From assembly GCF_001577835.2 (NCBI RefSeq), contig NC_029547.1, positions 62,491,110-62,555,109 on the forward strand: a DNA stretch of 64,000 bases, in the 5' to 3' direction. A model generated the notes under the pieces. The model was not told the origin of the DNA, did not search any database, and saw nothing but the letters and a program-made list of their open reading frames with translations. The stretch's first letter is position 1, and the number at the start of each line of letters is the position of its first letter. The DNA is from Coturnix japonica (taxonomy: Eukaryota; Chordata; Aves; Galliformes; Phasianidae). Positions 22,507 to 35,440 of this stretch are shown piece by piece. The translations under genes and the position numbers were made by a program.

Positions 22507-25500
22507 ACTCAGACCCTGTTGGAGATGACTGGAGGGATGGTCACCACCTGTCTTTCAAGATCTGGAATGCTTCCTGGCAGCTCCAGCACCAGATGAGGGC
22601 ACTACCAACCCACCTGCATTCATCTCCTGCTGCTTATTGCCACTGTCTGTGGCTTTGAGGCCTAGTGCTGCTACAAAGCAAGCTGGAAAATGGGTTTTCA
22701 TTTCAATACTTTGGGGACTGAGCCCTCCCTTGTACACCAATTGAGCTGCTCAACACAGCTGGTCTAGCGCAGGAGTAAACCTTGTTCATATAAGCACACA
22801 ACCAAGATGTGTGTGCTGTTCTGCTTCTTTTCATACACAGCTCTTGGAGAATCTTTGCTCTGATCAGAAAAGCAACATCAGCTCACATTGCCACTAAAGG
22901 TCTGATCTTTAGGAAGTCCAAAAGATGTTTATGCCAACTTCTTCCCCCACAGGGCTCAGCCTAAACACCCTGCTCTGCACACCAAAGCCCTCCCATGCGC
23001 TCTCATGCAATGTGGCAGAGCTGGACTCTGGCCCAAAGCCCCCCACCCCAGGCATGATGTGGGTTTTAGCCAGCCTTGCCACCTATCCCTGCTGGCATAT
23101 CAGCAGGCTGTGGCCTCCTGGGTCTCCCCTCCCACACTGGGGCCAGCACTGGGTGTGGAGGAAAGCCTATCTCTCAGGGCTGCTGTGCACAAAGCAGCTT
23201 TCCAGTGAGCTCATCAAGGATGGAGTCAGCGCCAGAACGAGTGCAAACAGAGCATAAGGGGTTTGCACCCACATGCCAGCCCAGTGCAATACATATTTGG
23301 TAACCAGGATTGAGCTCCTGATCAAATTCCTGCTGATTATTGCCCAACCTCTACAGCAGCACATGAGGTAGGAGAGGGGAGGTCCACCTATCACACACCA
23401 TCTTCTGGGACAGCAGCTGCTTCTTCCTCCTGCCTTCCTTTGTGGGGGTCATCAGTAGAACAGCAATAGCTGCAGGATGGGCATGGTGGATTTCCAGCTC
23501 CTGCCTTTTGTACGTCAGGGATCCTGACACCTGTATGATTTCATCCCTCTCCTAGTATTGTCTCAAGCATGCATTCCCTCTGCTAAGCTCCTATTTCCTG
23601 TCTGTGAACCAGAGATAAAGTTATTCCATGTCCTTCCCCATCGAGTTCTGGCACATTTGGCAGGTGCTAGGTAGGAAACATCTGAACCCAAACCTCAGCA
23701 CTGACTCATTACCACTCAGGCCCTTAAAACATTCCCGCACAGTGTTGTTTTTTTTTTCTCCCCAGAACCTTTCCCAGCCTTCTAGGCATGGAGCATGGGT
23801 GGCACTGTGCCAGAGCAAGAGACTGTGCCTTTCCTAAATGGTGCCTGAGGTCCTTCTTCACGTTATGGTTCTCATCATGTACTGCTTCTTTTATTTATTT
23901 ATTTTATTGTTGGGGGGGTGGGGGGGTGAGGGTGTTGTTTTAAAGCCTAGAGGGCTTTCAGGATCACTGTATGTGGTGGGGTCATGTAGAGAGAGAGGCA
24001 GCAGTAAGATACATATTTCTTTCTGGTTCTATTCTGAGTCAGAATAGAAGATTTTCTGCACAAATGGTTGTGGAATCAAAGTCTGCTGCACTGGGAGCAC
24101 GCTCCTCTGTTCTCACTGATGAGCCCAGCAGCATACATACCTCCAAGCATTGAACAGGGGTGTGACAGCAGCTAGCACTGCTCTGGGCACTCTGGCCACC
24201 ATGGCACTGATTGCTAATGCCATGTTTCTTTAAAGGCTGCAGTAATACCACAGTGCCTGTCGTGGATCAGTCAGCATCATCTTCCTGAATGGTGCAGGAA
24301 TGTACTGCAGAAAAGCAAGAGCCAGGCTGTCCCACCATGAGCTGTGCTGTGCACTGCACCAAGGCTGGGGCACCCTGTGCTCCAGCTGAAATAGCACAGG
24401 GCTCTGAGGGTGACCAGGCAGTTGCTCCTGCCAGGAAGGGTTCATTGTGCCTGTCCTGCTCTAAGGACTTCTGGAGTGCTGCTCCATGAAACTGCTGACA
24501 TGTAAAATGTGCAAACACTTCTCTGAGCAGGAGCAGAAGTGATGCTGCCCCTGGGTCCACTTTCTGGCCCAGTGGTCTTTAAATGACTGAACCTCAACAT
24601 ATGGGGCTCAAACATCTCCTCCCCATGCCCTCCTGCTCCTGCGGCAACGTGTAGCCCAGGGAGAGAGTATTGCCCCAGAGATAAAAATGTGATGGGCTTG
24701 AAAAGAGTGTTGTGTTTAGGAAGTGGAGCAAAGGTGCCACCAAGAGAGGAGCTTTGGTGGTTTGAGAGGATTTGGATGTCCACTGCAGACTTGCTTCCCA
24801 GTGCTCCCTATGGCCCAGCAGAGAGTGGGCCTGCATACATTACGCGCACCAAGAAAGACAAAGTCTAGCCAGAAGCTGAAGCACAAGGTGACCCAGCAGC
24901 TGAAGGCAAAAGAGAAAAAGAGCCCGTTCTGTGGGGCTGGGCTGGATTCTGACCAGGGATTGTATGTATTCATCAATGGCTGGACATCCTCCCTCTGCTC
25001 ACGCTCCATTAGCAGCAGGCTGACGAGTAACTTCTAGGTAACAAGGATCGATATTCCTCAAATGCAGCCCCGTGCTGATTACCTTCATTTTTCAAAAGCT
25101 TCAATCACTTCAATGAAGAAGCAATTTCCTGCTGATCAAATGGGCAGCTGCCCAACACAAACTGCATGTGCTCAAAGACAAAGGCTTGTGATCCATCGGT
25201 TTACTAAGGGTTCTATCCCAGAGTCAGGATAATCCTAGGTGGGACATCCACAGAAGGGTCATCTGCTAGTGGCATCTCAAGACCTGCGGATGAGCTCAAC
25301 ACAATGGAAGACCTCCAGTCTTTCCCAAGACTTAGGGCTATCTAAATAGTATCTGAATCATTGAGGCACGTCTGAAGGCTTCATTCTGTTCTCTCCACCA
25401 TTGAGCTTTCAGACAATTGTATCCTTGTTACACGCTTACTGAAGAGAAAGGGGGAGATGAAGAAAGAAATTTCAATAGATTTGTGATTTTGCTTAGAGCT

Positions 25501-26134
25501 GCGTTAATGATGAATAGCACGCAGAGGTGGAAGCAATATCCTGAGCAATGTTTGGTCTGCAGGCAGAATCTGTTTCCCATGACAGTGCCTTTCTGAAGCA
25601 GGAATTCCAGCATGAAATAAAACTTGTTGAAGTGGTAAAAGAGGAAGGTTCTATTGTATCCTATGTGACAGAATAATCCTTCCTTGTGAACAGGCTGCTG
25701 TCATTTTTCCTCTCCCATCTGTGAATTTTGGCTTCAGTCAACATCATGATTTTCACCAAGTATAAAAGCAAAGTCCTAACCCTTAAAAGAAATGCAGCCA
25801 ACCCTGCAGGAACTTCCTGCAGACATGTTCCCTGCTGCAGATTTTCCTTTGCAGACTCTAAAATGTCTGACTGCTTTAAGCTGCAGTGGGGTTACCTGTT
25901 AGTAGAGATGCTTTACCATTGGAGATACTTCTCACATCTCTTTCTGTTCCACTGGCTCTATGCTACTCTGCCTTTTTGTTTTCCTTCAGTGTTTTGTTCA
26001 CATGCTATCATTCTCCTGGTTCCTTTTTGAAGCTTTCCTTTTGGAAATAAGTGTAAAAACCTGCAGGCAGCAACTTAGACTTACCAGATGAGCAGTGCTG
26101 TCGTGCTTTCTCATCTCAGAAGCCTGTCAATGGA
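22507..26134. other. Gene desert, no gene recognised
   Basis: Unique-looking sequence. A TTTA-rich run (23,888-23,909) is directly followed by a G-rich run (23,911-23,935) that could form a G-quadruplex. Open frames are short and unconvincing. Confidence 0.45.
23888..23935 (+). repeat. TTTA run joined to G-rich run
   Basis: About 22 bp of TTTATTTATT-type sequence followed by TTGGGGGGGTGGGGGGGTGAGGG. Simple-sequence origin is likely; the G part meets a loose G-quadruplex pattern. Confidence 0.5.
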
Positions 26135-26182
26135 AGCAGGGCAATAGATGACTCGGTGGTCTTTTCCAATTTTAATGATTCT
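26135..26182 (+). mobile_element. Possible relic CR1 tail
   Basis: GGTGGTCTTTTCCAATTTTAATGATTCTG resembles the last 45 bp of an old CR1 (CCTTCCAACC...AATGATTCTG). Too short to be sure. Confidence 0.35.
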
Positions 26183-28535
26183 GCTGTTCTCTGACTGTCT
26201 CAGCTTGGGCAGCTGCCAACACAGCCTGCCCATGCATGAGCCCCCGTGCTCAAGTATTGCTGACACTTGTGCTTCCTAGATGTGTGTGAGGTATAACACG
26301 CACTGTGCCACTCTGCCAATGCCTCCACTTCACCAGCAGCAGCATCTTCTATAGACCTTGGGCTGCTTTGCTCTGGAGTGCTGTACCGATAACAGACGCC
26401 TGCTGAATCTGTGTCAGGAATCATCAAAAACAGAACTTTATGCTGAGTTTTTTTATCAGTAGCTTGCCTTGTAATCCATGTGACAAGCACATCACAGATC
26501 TTCAAGGGATACTAATTAGTCACTTAAATGAGATTAAGTTGAAGATGCTGGCAAAGCCATTTGACGGCTATAATTGCCATCCTCCTGTTTGCTCAGCGCC
26601 TTTAGCTGGAGTTTGGGCAGGACTGGTGAGAATGCAGGATCACTCACGGGTGTAAGTGAGTGTGAGTCACATTTCCCCAGCTTCCTGCATGGCCTCTGCA
26701 GGTTTCAAATGCAAGCCAGGCGGAAAGGGGAGAAAGCTTCAAGCTGCATCCTCCAACAGAAAATGCTTTGTGTGGTTGAGGTGTTTCAGCATTCTTGAGG
26801 TGGCTGTTGCTTCACTGAGGTTGTTATGTTAGGTTGTTGCATCTGATCTGCTGGCCACCTTTGGATGAAATCTGCAGCTTCTGCAGTTTTTGTTCAAAGG
26901 ATGGGGAAGGGAAAGCGAGCTGTGCCAGGTGCCATAAAGCACAGAAAACGTGTGATCCCCTGCAAAGTGTGCTACAGGGACAGCCTCACTTGGCTGCAGT
27001 GCACAGTAGTAGGATGTCGCACCGTGCACCATAAGAAACATGAAGAGCCATTTTCTTAATAGAGTTACTTCACTCAATAGCAGGTGATGTGGCAGGGTGA
27101 TGGGGGGGGAACATCTTCCAGTTTCCTTCATGAGACATGGGTCAGTTTAAAAGGGGGGGTCTAGTAATGGTGCACAATGTAGTGGCAATGCTCCCATCCT
27201 GAGGGCATTATAAGAGTGCATAGCAATGGGACATAGTCTGGAAGGCAGTTCCTAAAATCCACATGCTTCCACTTTTGGAAACAACACAGGGCCAAACACC
27301 ACTGGTAAACCTGTAACAGGGAGATACATGAAATCCTCAGCATTTGTCCAGCAGTTTGTGACTGGGAAGAGAGGCCTCAGCTGGAAAAACTGAAATATCT
27401 GACAGCCTTTTAGAGAGCAAGCAGAAGGGATGGCTGCACATGCATGGGTGTGTGTGCGCATAAATTTGCCATTTACATAAGGAGCGCTGGCAAAGCTCTG
27501 TGGGCTTTGAAAGGAGAGAAGCCCAAAAGCTCGTATGATGAGCTTCAAGACCTGCTGGTGGGCAGGCCTTGAATGCATGCAGTGTATTTAGCTTGTCACT
27601 GTCTTATCTGGGGCATATCTGTTATGGGGTGGGAAATACTGAGAGGTAAATGGCAGCTTGTGCTTGTGATAACATGTAAAAGTACAAGCCAAGTGGATGC
27701 ATTGAGTACTTCTAGGTGCATTGCCACCCTAATCTTTGCCTTGGGTGCAAAAATCCTGAATCAGAAAAATAACAGAAGGAAAGCACTCTCTTCACTGAAC
27801 TCTTTGGAACATCAAATTTGTGATGAGCAGGCAGAACACAACCTGGTACACAGCAGCCCTGCACTGCAAGCATCCTGCTCCTAGGAGAAAGGAAGGAGAA
27901 CCTGGCATTTAAAAACTTGGCATCTGAAAACCTTGGGAGAGGATTCACTGTTTGTTATGTGTTGCCTCTACTGACATTCTCCTTTGTTTTCCTTCTTCTT
28001 GTACACATACAGGCCTCAGCATGGCATCCCACTGTAGGCTCATCAAGTCCTTCCCAAGTCTATGGACACTTCCAACAGCTTTATTACTGTTTTTCCTGCA
28101 CTGTCTTCTCTGGTCCCTGGTTTCCCTGCATCCTGCACGCCTCCTCCTGCAGAGCATAGAGAAATTTCTGCTAACACACATCTCATCCAAAGGTTGTTGG
28201 CAGTGACATGGCTGTTCTTGCAAAGATCAGTGGCATGACAGGAGCCAAACACTAACTAGCAGAACGTGTTAGCTGTGGTGTGTCTGCACTATCAAGGACT
28301 GGGGGACACCTCCTATGCAGCAAGCCATGAGTCTTACATTCATGGGGCACAGAGGGCCAGCAGCTGTAGTAACTTCTTTACATGCTTGTGAGCCAGTGTT
28401 CTCATGTGCTGGCATTAGACTTGTGTGCATTCCCTCTCTGTGATCGATCACAGAAGGATCACTGTGGATGATCTTAGGGTTTGTGTCTCACAGCCTTCAT
28501 CTCAACAGTCTACTCAAAGCAAGGCTCACCAAAGC
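26183..28535. other. Gene desert, no gene recognised
   Basis: No repeat or exon recognised. A short cysteine-containing open frame at 26,865-27,059 was considered and rejected as a gene. Confidence 0.4.
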
Positions 28536-28539
28536 TATA

Positions 28540-28795
28540 TCATGTTGCCCTGTCAATCTGGAGTATCTCCAAGGACAGAGGTCCCACCACTTCTCTAATG
28601 GCTGTTGCAGAGCAGCACCACTCTTGTGGGAAGGAATCTTTTCCCTGTGTCCAACCAGAACTTTCCCTGTTGTCTCCTTTTCCTTTTGCTCTTCTCCTGT
28701 GGACCTGTGAGATCAATCTGCCTGTTTTCTCTATAGCTCCATTAGGCAGCAGCCTGTTACCCCCTTGACCAGCCTAAACAATCCCAACCCCTTTC
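28540..28795 (-). mobile_element. Old CR1 LINE fragment
   Basis: The reverse orientation fits the CR1 3' region: CACTTCTCTAATGGCTGTTG, the GTCCAACCAGAACTTTCCCT segment, and GACCAGCCTAAACAATCCCA matching the usual 'AGGCTGAACAGCCCCAAC' block. Highly diverged, so an old insertion. Confidence 0.7.
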
Positions 28796-31087
28796 ACTTT
28801 CACTGCTTAGAGTTTTGGTAACCCAAAAGGACCATTTCTGACCACCATCAATAAGAAAGTTAATCATCCTACAGCAGGAGCCTGGAGAATCCGCTAGCAC
28901 CCATCCATCAAGATCGACACAGACCTGCTCCAGAGGAATGCTCACAGCAAGAGCAAGCCCGTTTAATCTTCTTGATAGATCTCATCTCTGCTTTTTCACT
29001 TCTGCCCTTCCAGCCCTCCTCTTACCAATGGTGACCTTGGAAGAAGTGCTCTGCTCTCAGGACAGCAGACTGCAACCTCTCCTCGAGAACACTTTGTCCC
29101 CAGGTGTTTCTCTTCCCAGTCCTCACTTGGATGAGTCCTGGAGTGGTTTAGTGTGGATTCCAGCCTACTTGTGAGAGCACAGCTAAGCAGGCATTTCACC
29201 AGCGCCAGTGTGTGCATCATACCAGAAAGGAGAAGGCCCTTGAGTTTGTTGCAGCAGTGGAGCGTGCAGATCTCTGGGGGCTCTCCACTGTGCTTGACTA
29301 CCAAACCTGCCGTGGCCTCAGGTGCACACAGCACTTATCTCAGTCATCTTAGAAGGCAATGAAAGACAGCTCTTCTTAGGCAGTAAGGTCAGTCAAAGAA
29401 CAACAGCTGAAGGCTTTGTCTGGAGCTGCTTTTCCAGGAAAAAAAAAAAGCAGAAAATGAATCCTTGTTACTGAATGGGAGAATATTGCTGGTTTCAACA
29501 TTCATCTTCCTGAGAGCAACTTCAGTTCCTACTGAAATCACTGGAAACCCTACATTACTTGGACCAAGCCCCAAAGCCCATCATGCTGGGGCTCTGCATG
29601 CACCATCCCAGCATGTCCTTGGCAACCCAGCCGCTCTGAAGTTTGTATGCCAGATTTGGTGGTACCACTCCTATATGCAAAACCTGCTAGGCACAACACT
29701 GGGAAGACCTGAGAAAGACATTTTCGGGTAGAAAGTGCCCTTTCTCATCAATTTGGGATTTCTGAGCTGATCACTTTTTGTGTTGTTTGGTTTCCTCAGG
29801 AATGAAAACACTGAACATCCAGTGATTGGATTTCACGTGACTAATGGGATTTTTTGGGTGGTGGAATAATATGAACAGGGAAACAGAACTGCTCTGCAGT
29901 GTGTTGCAGATGCTGAGACAACGAGTTTACTACACATTCTGCAAAGAAGGTGATGCTGGACCACAGCACGCTGTAGGAGAGCACAGCCTTCCTGAGTTCC
30001 CTGTGTCTCCCACTTTCTTTCCTCCTTTCTGTGCTTTTTGTTTCGTGCCTGCAGAAAAGATGGTGGGTTTTTTTTTTTAAGGTTTTGCTTTCTTTTTTGT
30101 GTGTGTGTTTTTTTTTTTCTCCCCTGGAGAGGCCTTGAAAACTCAGAAACGCAGATCTTTCTAAACTTTCCAGTTAAATATTTACTGTCCCAGACAGAAA
30201 ACGCTTCATTCATCGGTTGTCTGAATGCCCCCACCTGGAAAAGAAGCACTGAGCCCCAGAAATCCTTCAGCAAACAAATTCCTTCTCATTACCGACTCTG
30301 TGGGCATGACTGCTCTCAGGAAACTTGAAAGTCAAGCTACTCAAAAGTGCTGCCCATACATGTTTACCTTGGACTCTGGCTTCTCTCTTCAGACTAAATC
30401 AGGTACTTTCTGTCTGGTTTGTCTAAACAAGTACAACTGAGGAACAAATGCTGGAGAATTCTTTGTGTTGCTGCTCTTTCTGACATGCATTTCTGTGAGC
30501 TTCTTGCAAACTCCAGGTCAACCAGTCACATCCACTTACTCCACAGCAGCATGCTGACACCAGAAATGCTGGCATATCTTCTTAAGCTTACTGCATCTCA
30601 TTTTTATTCCCTGCTTCGTATCTGTTTTTACCTAGAGTAGAGCTGGCAACTGCTAAATCTTGCTTTAGAGCCAAGGCCAGCAAGCAGGCTGACTGCAGTG
30701 GGCAGTGTCCATGGAAGCAGGTATTCCAGGCTCTCAAACTTCAGCTGCACCCCTCTGAGAGACCATAACAGTGAGTTCAGTGTGCACCTGTCCACAACAG
30801 GATGAGGTTAAGGCTGAAATCAGTGTGTTTGGTTAAAACCAACTGTATCCATCAGTGAGCCTGCAAGCTGTGAATGCACTGTGGTGAGCAGGAAGAGCTG
30901 CACAAACAGGTATCAGGTACAGTACGATTTCAAAGTCTGACATGGTCAGAGTTACCACTTTGTTCTATGGCTTTATGTGTGCACTTTCCCAAACACCCAG
31001 AAAAAGGCCTGTGCTCTCTTGTTGCTGAGCAGACTCACCTCACCAAGATCAGCTCTGCTTTTCTCTCTTAGTGACCTGGCACAAGTT
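28796..31087. other. Gene desert, no gene recognised
   Basis: Unique-looking sequence with short A or T runs (for example 29,440 and 30,065-30,120). No exon, RNA gene or transposon recognised. Confidence 0.4.
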
Positions 31088-31336
31088 GGAAAGGAAGGGA
31101 AGGGAAAGGAAGGGAAGGGAAGGGAAGGGAAGGGAAGGGAAGGGAAGGGAAAGGGAGGGATAGGGAAGGGAAGGGGAAGGGAAAGGAAGGGAAGGGAAGG
31201 GAAGGGAGGAGAAGGGAAGGGAAGGGAAGGGAAGGGAAGGGAAGGGAAGGGAAGGGAAGGGGGAGAAAAATAGGGAAGAAAAATAGGAGAGGGGAGAGGA
31301 AGTAGGGAAGGGATGAAGGAAAAGGAAAAGCAAAGT
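31088..31336 (+). repeat. (AAGGG)n pentanucleotide purine tract
   Basis: About 175 bp of nearly pure GGGAA/AAGGG units with occasional AAAGG and GGGAGG variants (31,088-31,262), grading into about 75 bp of impure purine sequence. One strand is all purine, so triplex and G-quadruplex formation are possible. The open - strand frame across it (F-P-S-L-P repeats) is an artefact of the repeat. Confidence 0.95.
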
Positions 31337-32645
31337 TGATAAAAAAGGAGAGAACAGAAAGGTAGTGTGCTTTATTTATGTATTGGTTTAGTGCTGATGT
31401 GGAAAGAGGGAAAGCACCTGTGGCTACCAGCATCCTCTCAGAGGTACAATGGGTTTATGTTTGATTGAATTCCCAGGCTAGTGTCAATCATATCTTACAA
31501 ATGACTTTCTCGATAATCATGAGGGTTATTAATTTAACCCAGGGTTTTACTCACATGAATACCAAGTGTAGGACTTTCTTGAAAAACTAAGTGTAACTCA
31601 ATGGCCCAATGTTTATTATTCAGCTTCTGACAGTGTAAGACAAGTGGACACACAAGATTTCCACCTATAATTCCTCAGCTGTTTCTCTGGTACAGCATCT
31701 TCTGTGTATCTGTTTAGGAGAAGGATTCAAATAAGTAGGCAATTACCTGTGTGTTGCCAGTAGGAAGAGAGGCCATTTGCCAAACCTAAACTACCATTTT
31801 TGGCTGCCTCCAGGTATAACTGCAGAGCTTGTTTCAATTTCATTTCATATCTTCCAGGATACAAAAGTGAAGTTTTACCTCTCTGACTTCCTTTTGATCT
31901 CTGTGTAGAGGTTCTCTGCTGTTGTTAAGTCCCAAACGCATCTGAGCGCAAGTCTTCTAGACATGGTGTAAGAAGCTGCATTTCTTAGTGCTTGTTGCTA
32001 TTAGTTGTTCCCTTGATTGTCAATAATGACTATCCTTTTAACCTTTTTCTGATGCTTCTTTTTGTGTTTTAATACATGATTGTCATTCACACTTCACTGA
32101 GATAGGACTAAGATTTCTGTTATGACCTGTACAGTGCCAGGACGTTATGCACAGGAAACAGCCATATAGAGCCCCACCACACACCCACCAGAAATGAAGA
32201 ATGTCCAAAGGAGAGTGCAAAGCTGGTAGGAACAGCTTAAGACCAGTCAAAACTAATTATCTGCCTCAGTTTCAGTCATTCTGCGAATGTCATGCAAAAT
32301 GTAATCAAAGGAACTGAGAATGATTTAGACCAGAAGGCACCACTACAGCCCAACCTGGCTCCAACAGGGCTTACAACAAAGATAGGTGAGGTTCCTACAT
32401 TCCCACTGAGTATCCCAAACATGGAAATCCCACCATCTCTCTCCATGCTTTCCCAGGTTTACACTTGTCTTGTTGGGTAGATCTGTCACCATTTACTGAA
32501 AAATCTCTCTTAAACTGGAGGTTCAGAAAGCGGGCTCCATTCTAGAAGCAACCCAATGAGCGTTAAGAAGCAGTGGGAGAGCCTCTATAAGCTTGCAAGT
32601 ATCACTCAGTCCCTGGTCAGCCATTGAGGCCACAGAGTCCTTGTA
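31337..32645. other. Gene desert, no gene recognised
   Basis: Unique-looking AT-moderate sequence with no recognised exon or transposon. Confidence 0.4.
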
Positions 32646-32649
32646 TAAC

Positions 32650-32990
32650 ACATGCTGGCTGCCCACCAGGGCTGCAGAGCTCTACAGGCTGCTGGTCCCG
32701 TCCTGCACTGCTATGGGCTCGTCCCATCCAAGGGCAGAATACTGGGCTGTGCTCCAGTTGGCTATCAGGAGCCATTTTCTGCAGCCTGCTGAGGTCCTCT
32801 GAAGGGCAGCACTGCCTTGAAGTACATGCAATGCTCCTCTGGTTTGGTACCATCCCCAGTGCCCTCCATCCTCTCTTCTATTCTGTTGGTGGAGATGTTG
32901 AACAATCCCAGCCAGGTGTTGACTCCTGAGATGCAGCAGTTGTAAGTGGTTGCCAGCCAGATGTTGGTGCAGCAGCATCCTTGGAGTTGA
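32650..32990 (-). mobile_element. Old CR1 LINE RT-region fragment
   Basis: Read on the - strand, it aligns to CR1 RT text: a GLFNISTNRIEE stretch equivalent to LFNIFINDLDEG, followed by a region equivalent to the [12 protein letters not shown] block. Very diverged. Confidence 0.6.
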
Positions 32991-33082
32991 TGGAGCATTC
33001 AGTTTTCCAGCATCTTTTGCAGTTCATCTGTGAGGTCTGTATTACATCAGTTTAGCTACAAAAGTAATGTTTGCAAAGCACT

Positions 33083-33122
33083 ACTTTTTGTGGACACACT
33101 TTTTGTGGACACACTTTTTGTG
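33083..33122 (+). repeat. 15-bp minisatellite, 2.7 copies
   Basis: The unit ACTTTTTGTGGACAC is repeated exactly twice and followed by a third partial copy, 33,083-33,122. The perfect identity suggests a recent slippage event. Confidence 0.85.
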
Positions 33123-34345
33123 ATGCTTTGGTGTTGACTCAACCTGAGAATAAGTGTTTTGTTGTCATGCCTGCTGTTATGAATACCTATTCATTATAAA
33201 ATAGAACACCCACTCTTCATTTCATACTGGCACCAGCAAAAAGTCTTTGTCATGTATGAAAACTAGCAGGGAAATCCATCTTTTATAAATACCTAGAGTT
33301 AGAAAGTTCACATATTGTTCACCAGACAATAAAATAGATGATATGAAGGAAGTGGACTGGCCGTACCTTGTAAACATAGCTTCACTAATTAGCAGAAAAG
33401 GAGTACTGACACTTTTATTATCTTGGGACAAAATGCGTACTACTGAAATGATCTACATGCTGCAAAGAAACCTGGATTTATCCACAGGTTGGGTGTGCTT
33501 TAATCTGACGTACTGACAAAGGTGTGTGGTGAGTAATACCCACAGCATGCCTGCCAAAGCTCTGCAGCTAAAGTATTACACTGCTTGTCACTCTGAAAAG
33601 ACCAAAATGAATAGCAGGACACTAATCCTTAAGGCGCTGCATAGCCTGCAGCATCTGGCTGCTGCAAGTAGGGAGCTTCCATTCAGATTACTTCAGGTGT
33701 AGAGCTCTCACACACAGACAAACACAGTCTTTCTTTGGTTTAGCTAAATTTCTAATATGAAAGCTAACATGCTCAAACTCACATGGCACTTGCAAATCAC
33801 TGCAAGCAGTAGAAGAAGTGAGTCCAACCTTCTGGCTTGCCTGGGCCTCATTGAGTGAAGAGGAATTGTCTTAGGCTGCATATAAAGGGCCACATGTAAA
33901 ATATATAAGATGTAACACATGGTAAGTATCAAAACTTCTTTTAAAATACATTTTTAATTAAAATATATATTAAAAAAAAGCAACAGAAACATAAAACTAG
34001 CAGATTGGATGGTTATGCTGCAGAGTTTCAGCACACAAAATCTGACTCATCTTACACAGCATGAGCTCATCCTTACATGCATTTTGAAGTTCATTTTGCC
34101 ATGATGGAGTACTGAGAAATTCAGGCTGCCATTCTCTGCATCTGTCTCTAAAACACTGGGTTTCAGTGCTTTCTTGCTTTCTCAGGTAAAAACATACTGA
34201 CAAATCCATGGGTATCTTATATAACTGATGAACACTGTAAGCTATTGGACCCTAACAAAAAATGATTTTAAGAGTATTTTCCAATACATTTGAATGCATT
34301 TTCCAATACATGTCACAAAAGCCAGATACATACATAAGAAAACCG
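33123..34345. other. Gene desert, no gene recognised
   Basis: No exon or transposon recognised. A very AT-rich patch (TTTTTAATTAAAATATATATT) lies at about 33,951-33,981. Confidence 0.4.
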
Positions 34346-34349
34346 GGCA

Positions 34350-34880
34350 TTTCCAACTTCGTGGGCCTGGATGGGATGCACCCTCTAGTGGTGAGAGGGC
34401 CGGCAGAGCTGATGGTGAGGTTAACTTCATCATCCATGGTCGACTATGGCAACTGGGTACTCAAAGATGGGAGGAAGGCAGATGTCACTCCTGTCTTCTT
34501 GAAAGGCAAGAAGAAGACCTGAGCAACTATGGGCCAGACAGCCTCAGCTCAGAACGTGATGGAGCAGGTAACCTCAGGAGCATCTTGCAGGTATGTGTAT
34601 GACTGGGAAATCATAAGGAGTAAACATCGTGTATTCTCCAAAGGAAAATCATACTCGACCAACCTGATAAATTTCAGTAATGAAGTAAGAGTTATAGTAA
34701 ACAAGATTACATCAGACTGGCAACCAGTCACTAGGGGTTCCCCAACATTCAATTTTAAGGCAGTTTCTCTTCTGTGTTTCCATGTATGTCATGTACACAG
34801 GAGTTGAGCACACACTGAATTTGTGGACAGTACTAAATCAGGAAGAACTGCTGACTTTCTTGAGGGCAGTGAGACTTTGC
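34350..34880 (+). mobile_element. CR1 LINE RT-region fragment
   Basis: + strand translation shows GLDGMHPLVV, then ADVTPVFLKGKKK, then RVFSKGKSYSTNLINF, all standard CR1 RT landmarks with frame breaks between. It contains a CTCF-like motif at 34,378-34,391. Confidence 0.8.
34378..34391 (-). promoter_or_regulatory. CTCF-like motif inside a CR1
   Basis: The - strand reads CCACTAGAGGGTGC, a good CTCF core match. The matching part of typical CR1 copies encodes the GMHP motif and lacks this match, so the site arose by later point changes in this copy. Confidence 0.4.
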
Positions 34881-34944
34881 AGAGGTCCTGTGGTGTGTTC
34901 AGTCCAGAGCACAAGGCTTAGGGAAGGCCTCTGATAATTGGCTG

Positions 34945-35440
34945 AACAGTTGGACTGTGAGGGCGATGGCCAGTAGTGCAAAGTCTAGTTGGAAGCCAGC
35001 AGTGAGTAAAGTACCCCAAAGATCAACACTGGGTTCACACCTGCTTAGTATCTTTGATGCTTCAGGTGTTAGGGTAGAGTGCACCCTATGTATATTCACA
35101 GGTGACATCGAACTTGTGGAGGACCTTACTTAACAGAGGGTTATGCTGCCATCCAGAGGGTCCTCGGTGTACTGGGGAAATGGGATGAAATAACCTCATG
35201 AAGTTCAGCAAGAAATGCAAAGTCCTGTTCCTGGGGAGGATCAACTCCAGGCATTACTGTGTTCTGAGGGATGCTCTAACTAGAGAGCAGCTTGGAAGAA
35301 AAGAACCTAGGAGTCCTGACAGACACCAAGTTAAATGTAGCTCAGTGATATGCCCTGCCCAGAAGGGAGGCCGCAACAATGATGAAGCCAGGCTCTTTCC
35401 AGTGGTGTCAAGAGACTGAATTTCCACTGGTTTAGACAAG
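34945..35440 (+). mobile_element. Second CR1 LINE fragment, RT region
   Basis: Starts again at the SSWRPVTSGVPQ-equivalent region, already covered by the preceding fragment, so it is a separate insertion or a duplication. Later parts match the MKFNKGKCKVLFLG block (35,198-35,240) and the LGVL-DTKLN region. Decayed. Confidence 0.75.

Noticed and set aside
26865-27059. Short frame with a Cys/His pattern (IPCKVCYRDSLTWLQC)
   Set aside because: Only 64 codons, one C-x2-C pair, no family match I recognise, and no neighbouring exons or promoter.
31049-31433. Open frames of F-P-S-L-P or K-E-G repeats
   Set aside because: Pure consequence of the (AAGGG)n repeat; no start context, splice signal or conserved flank.
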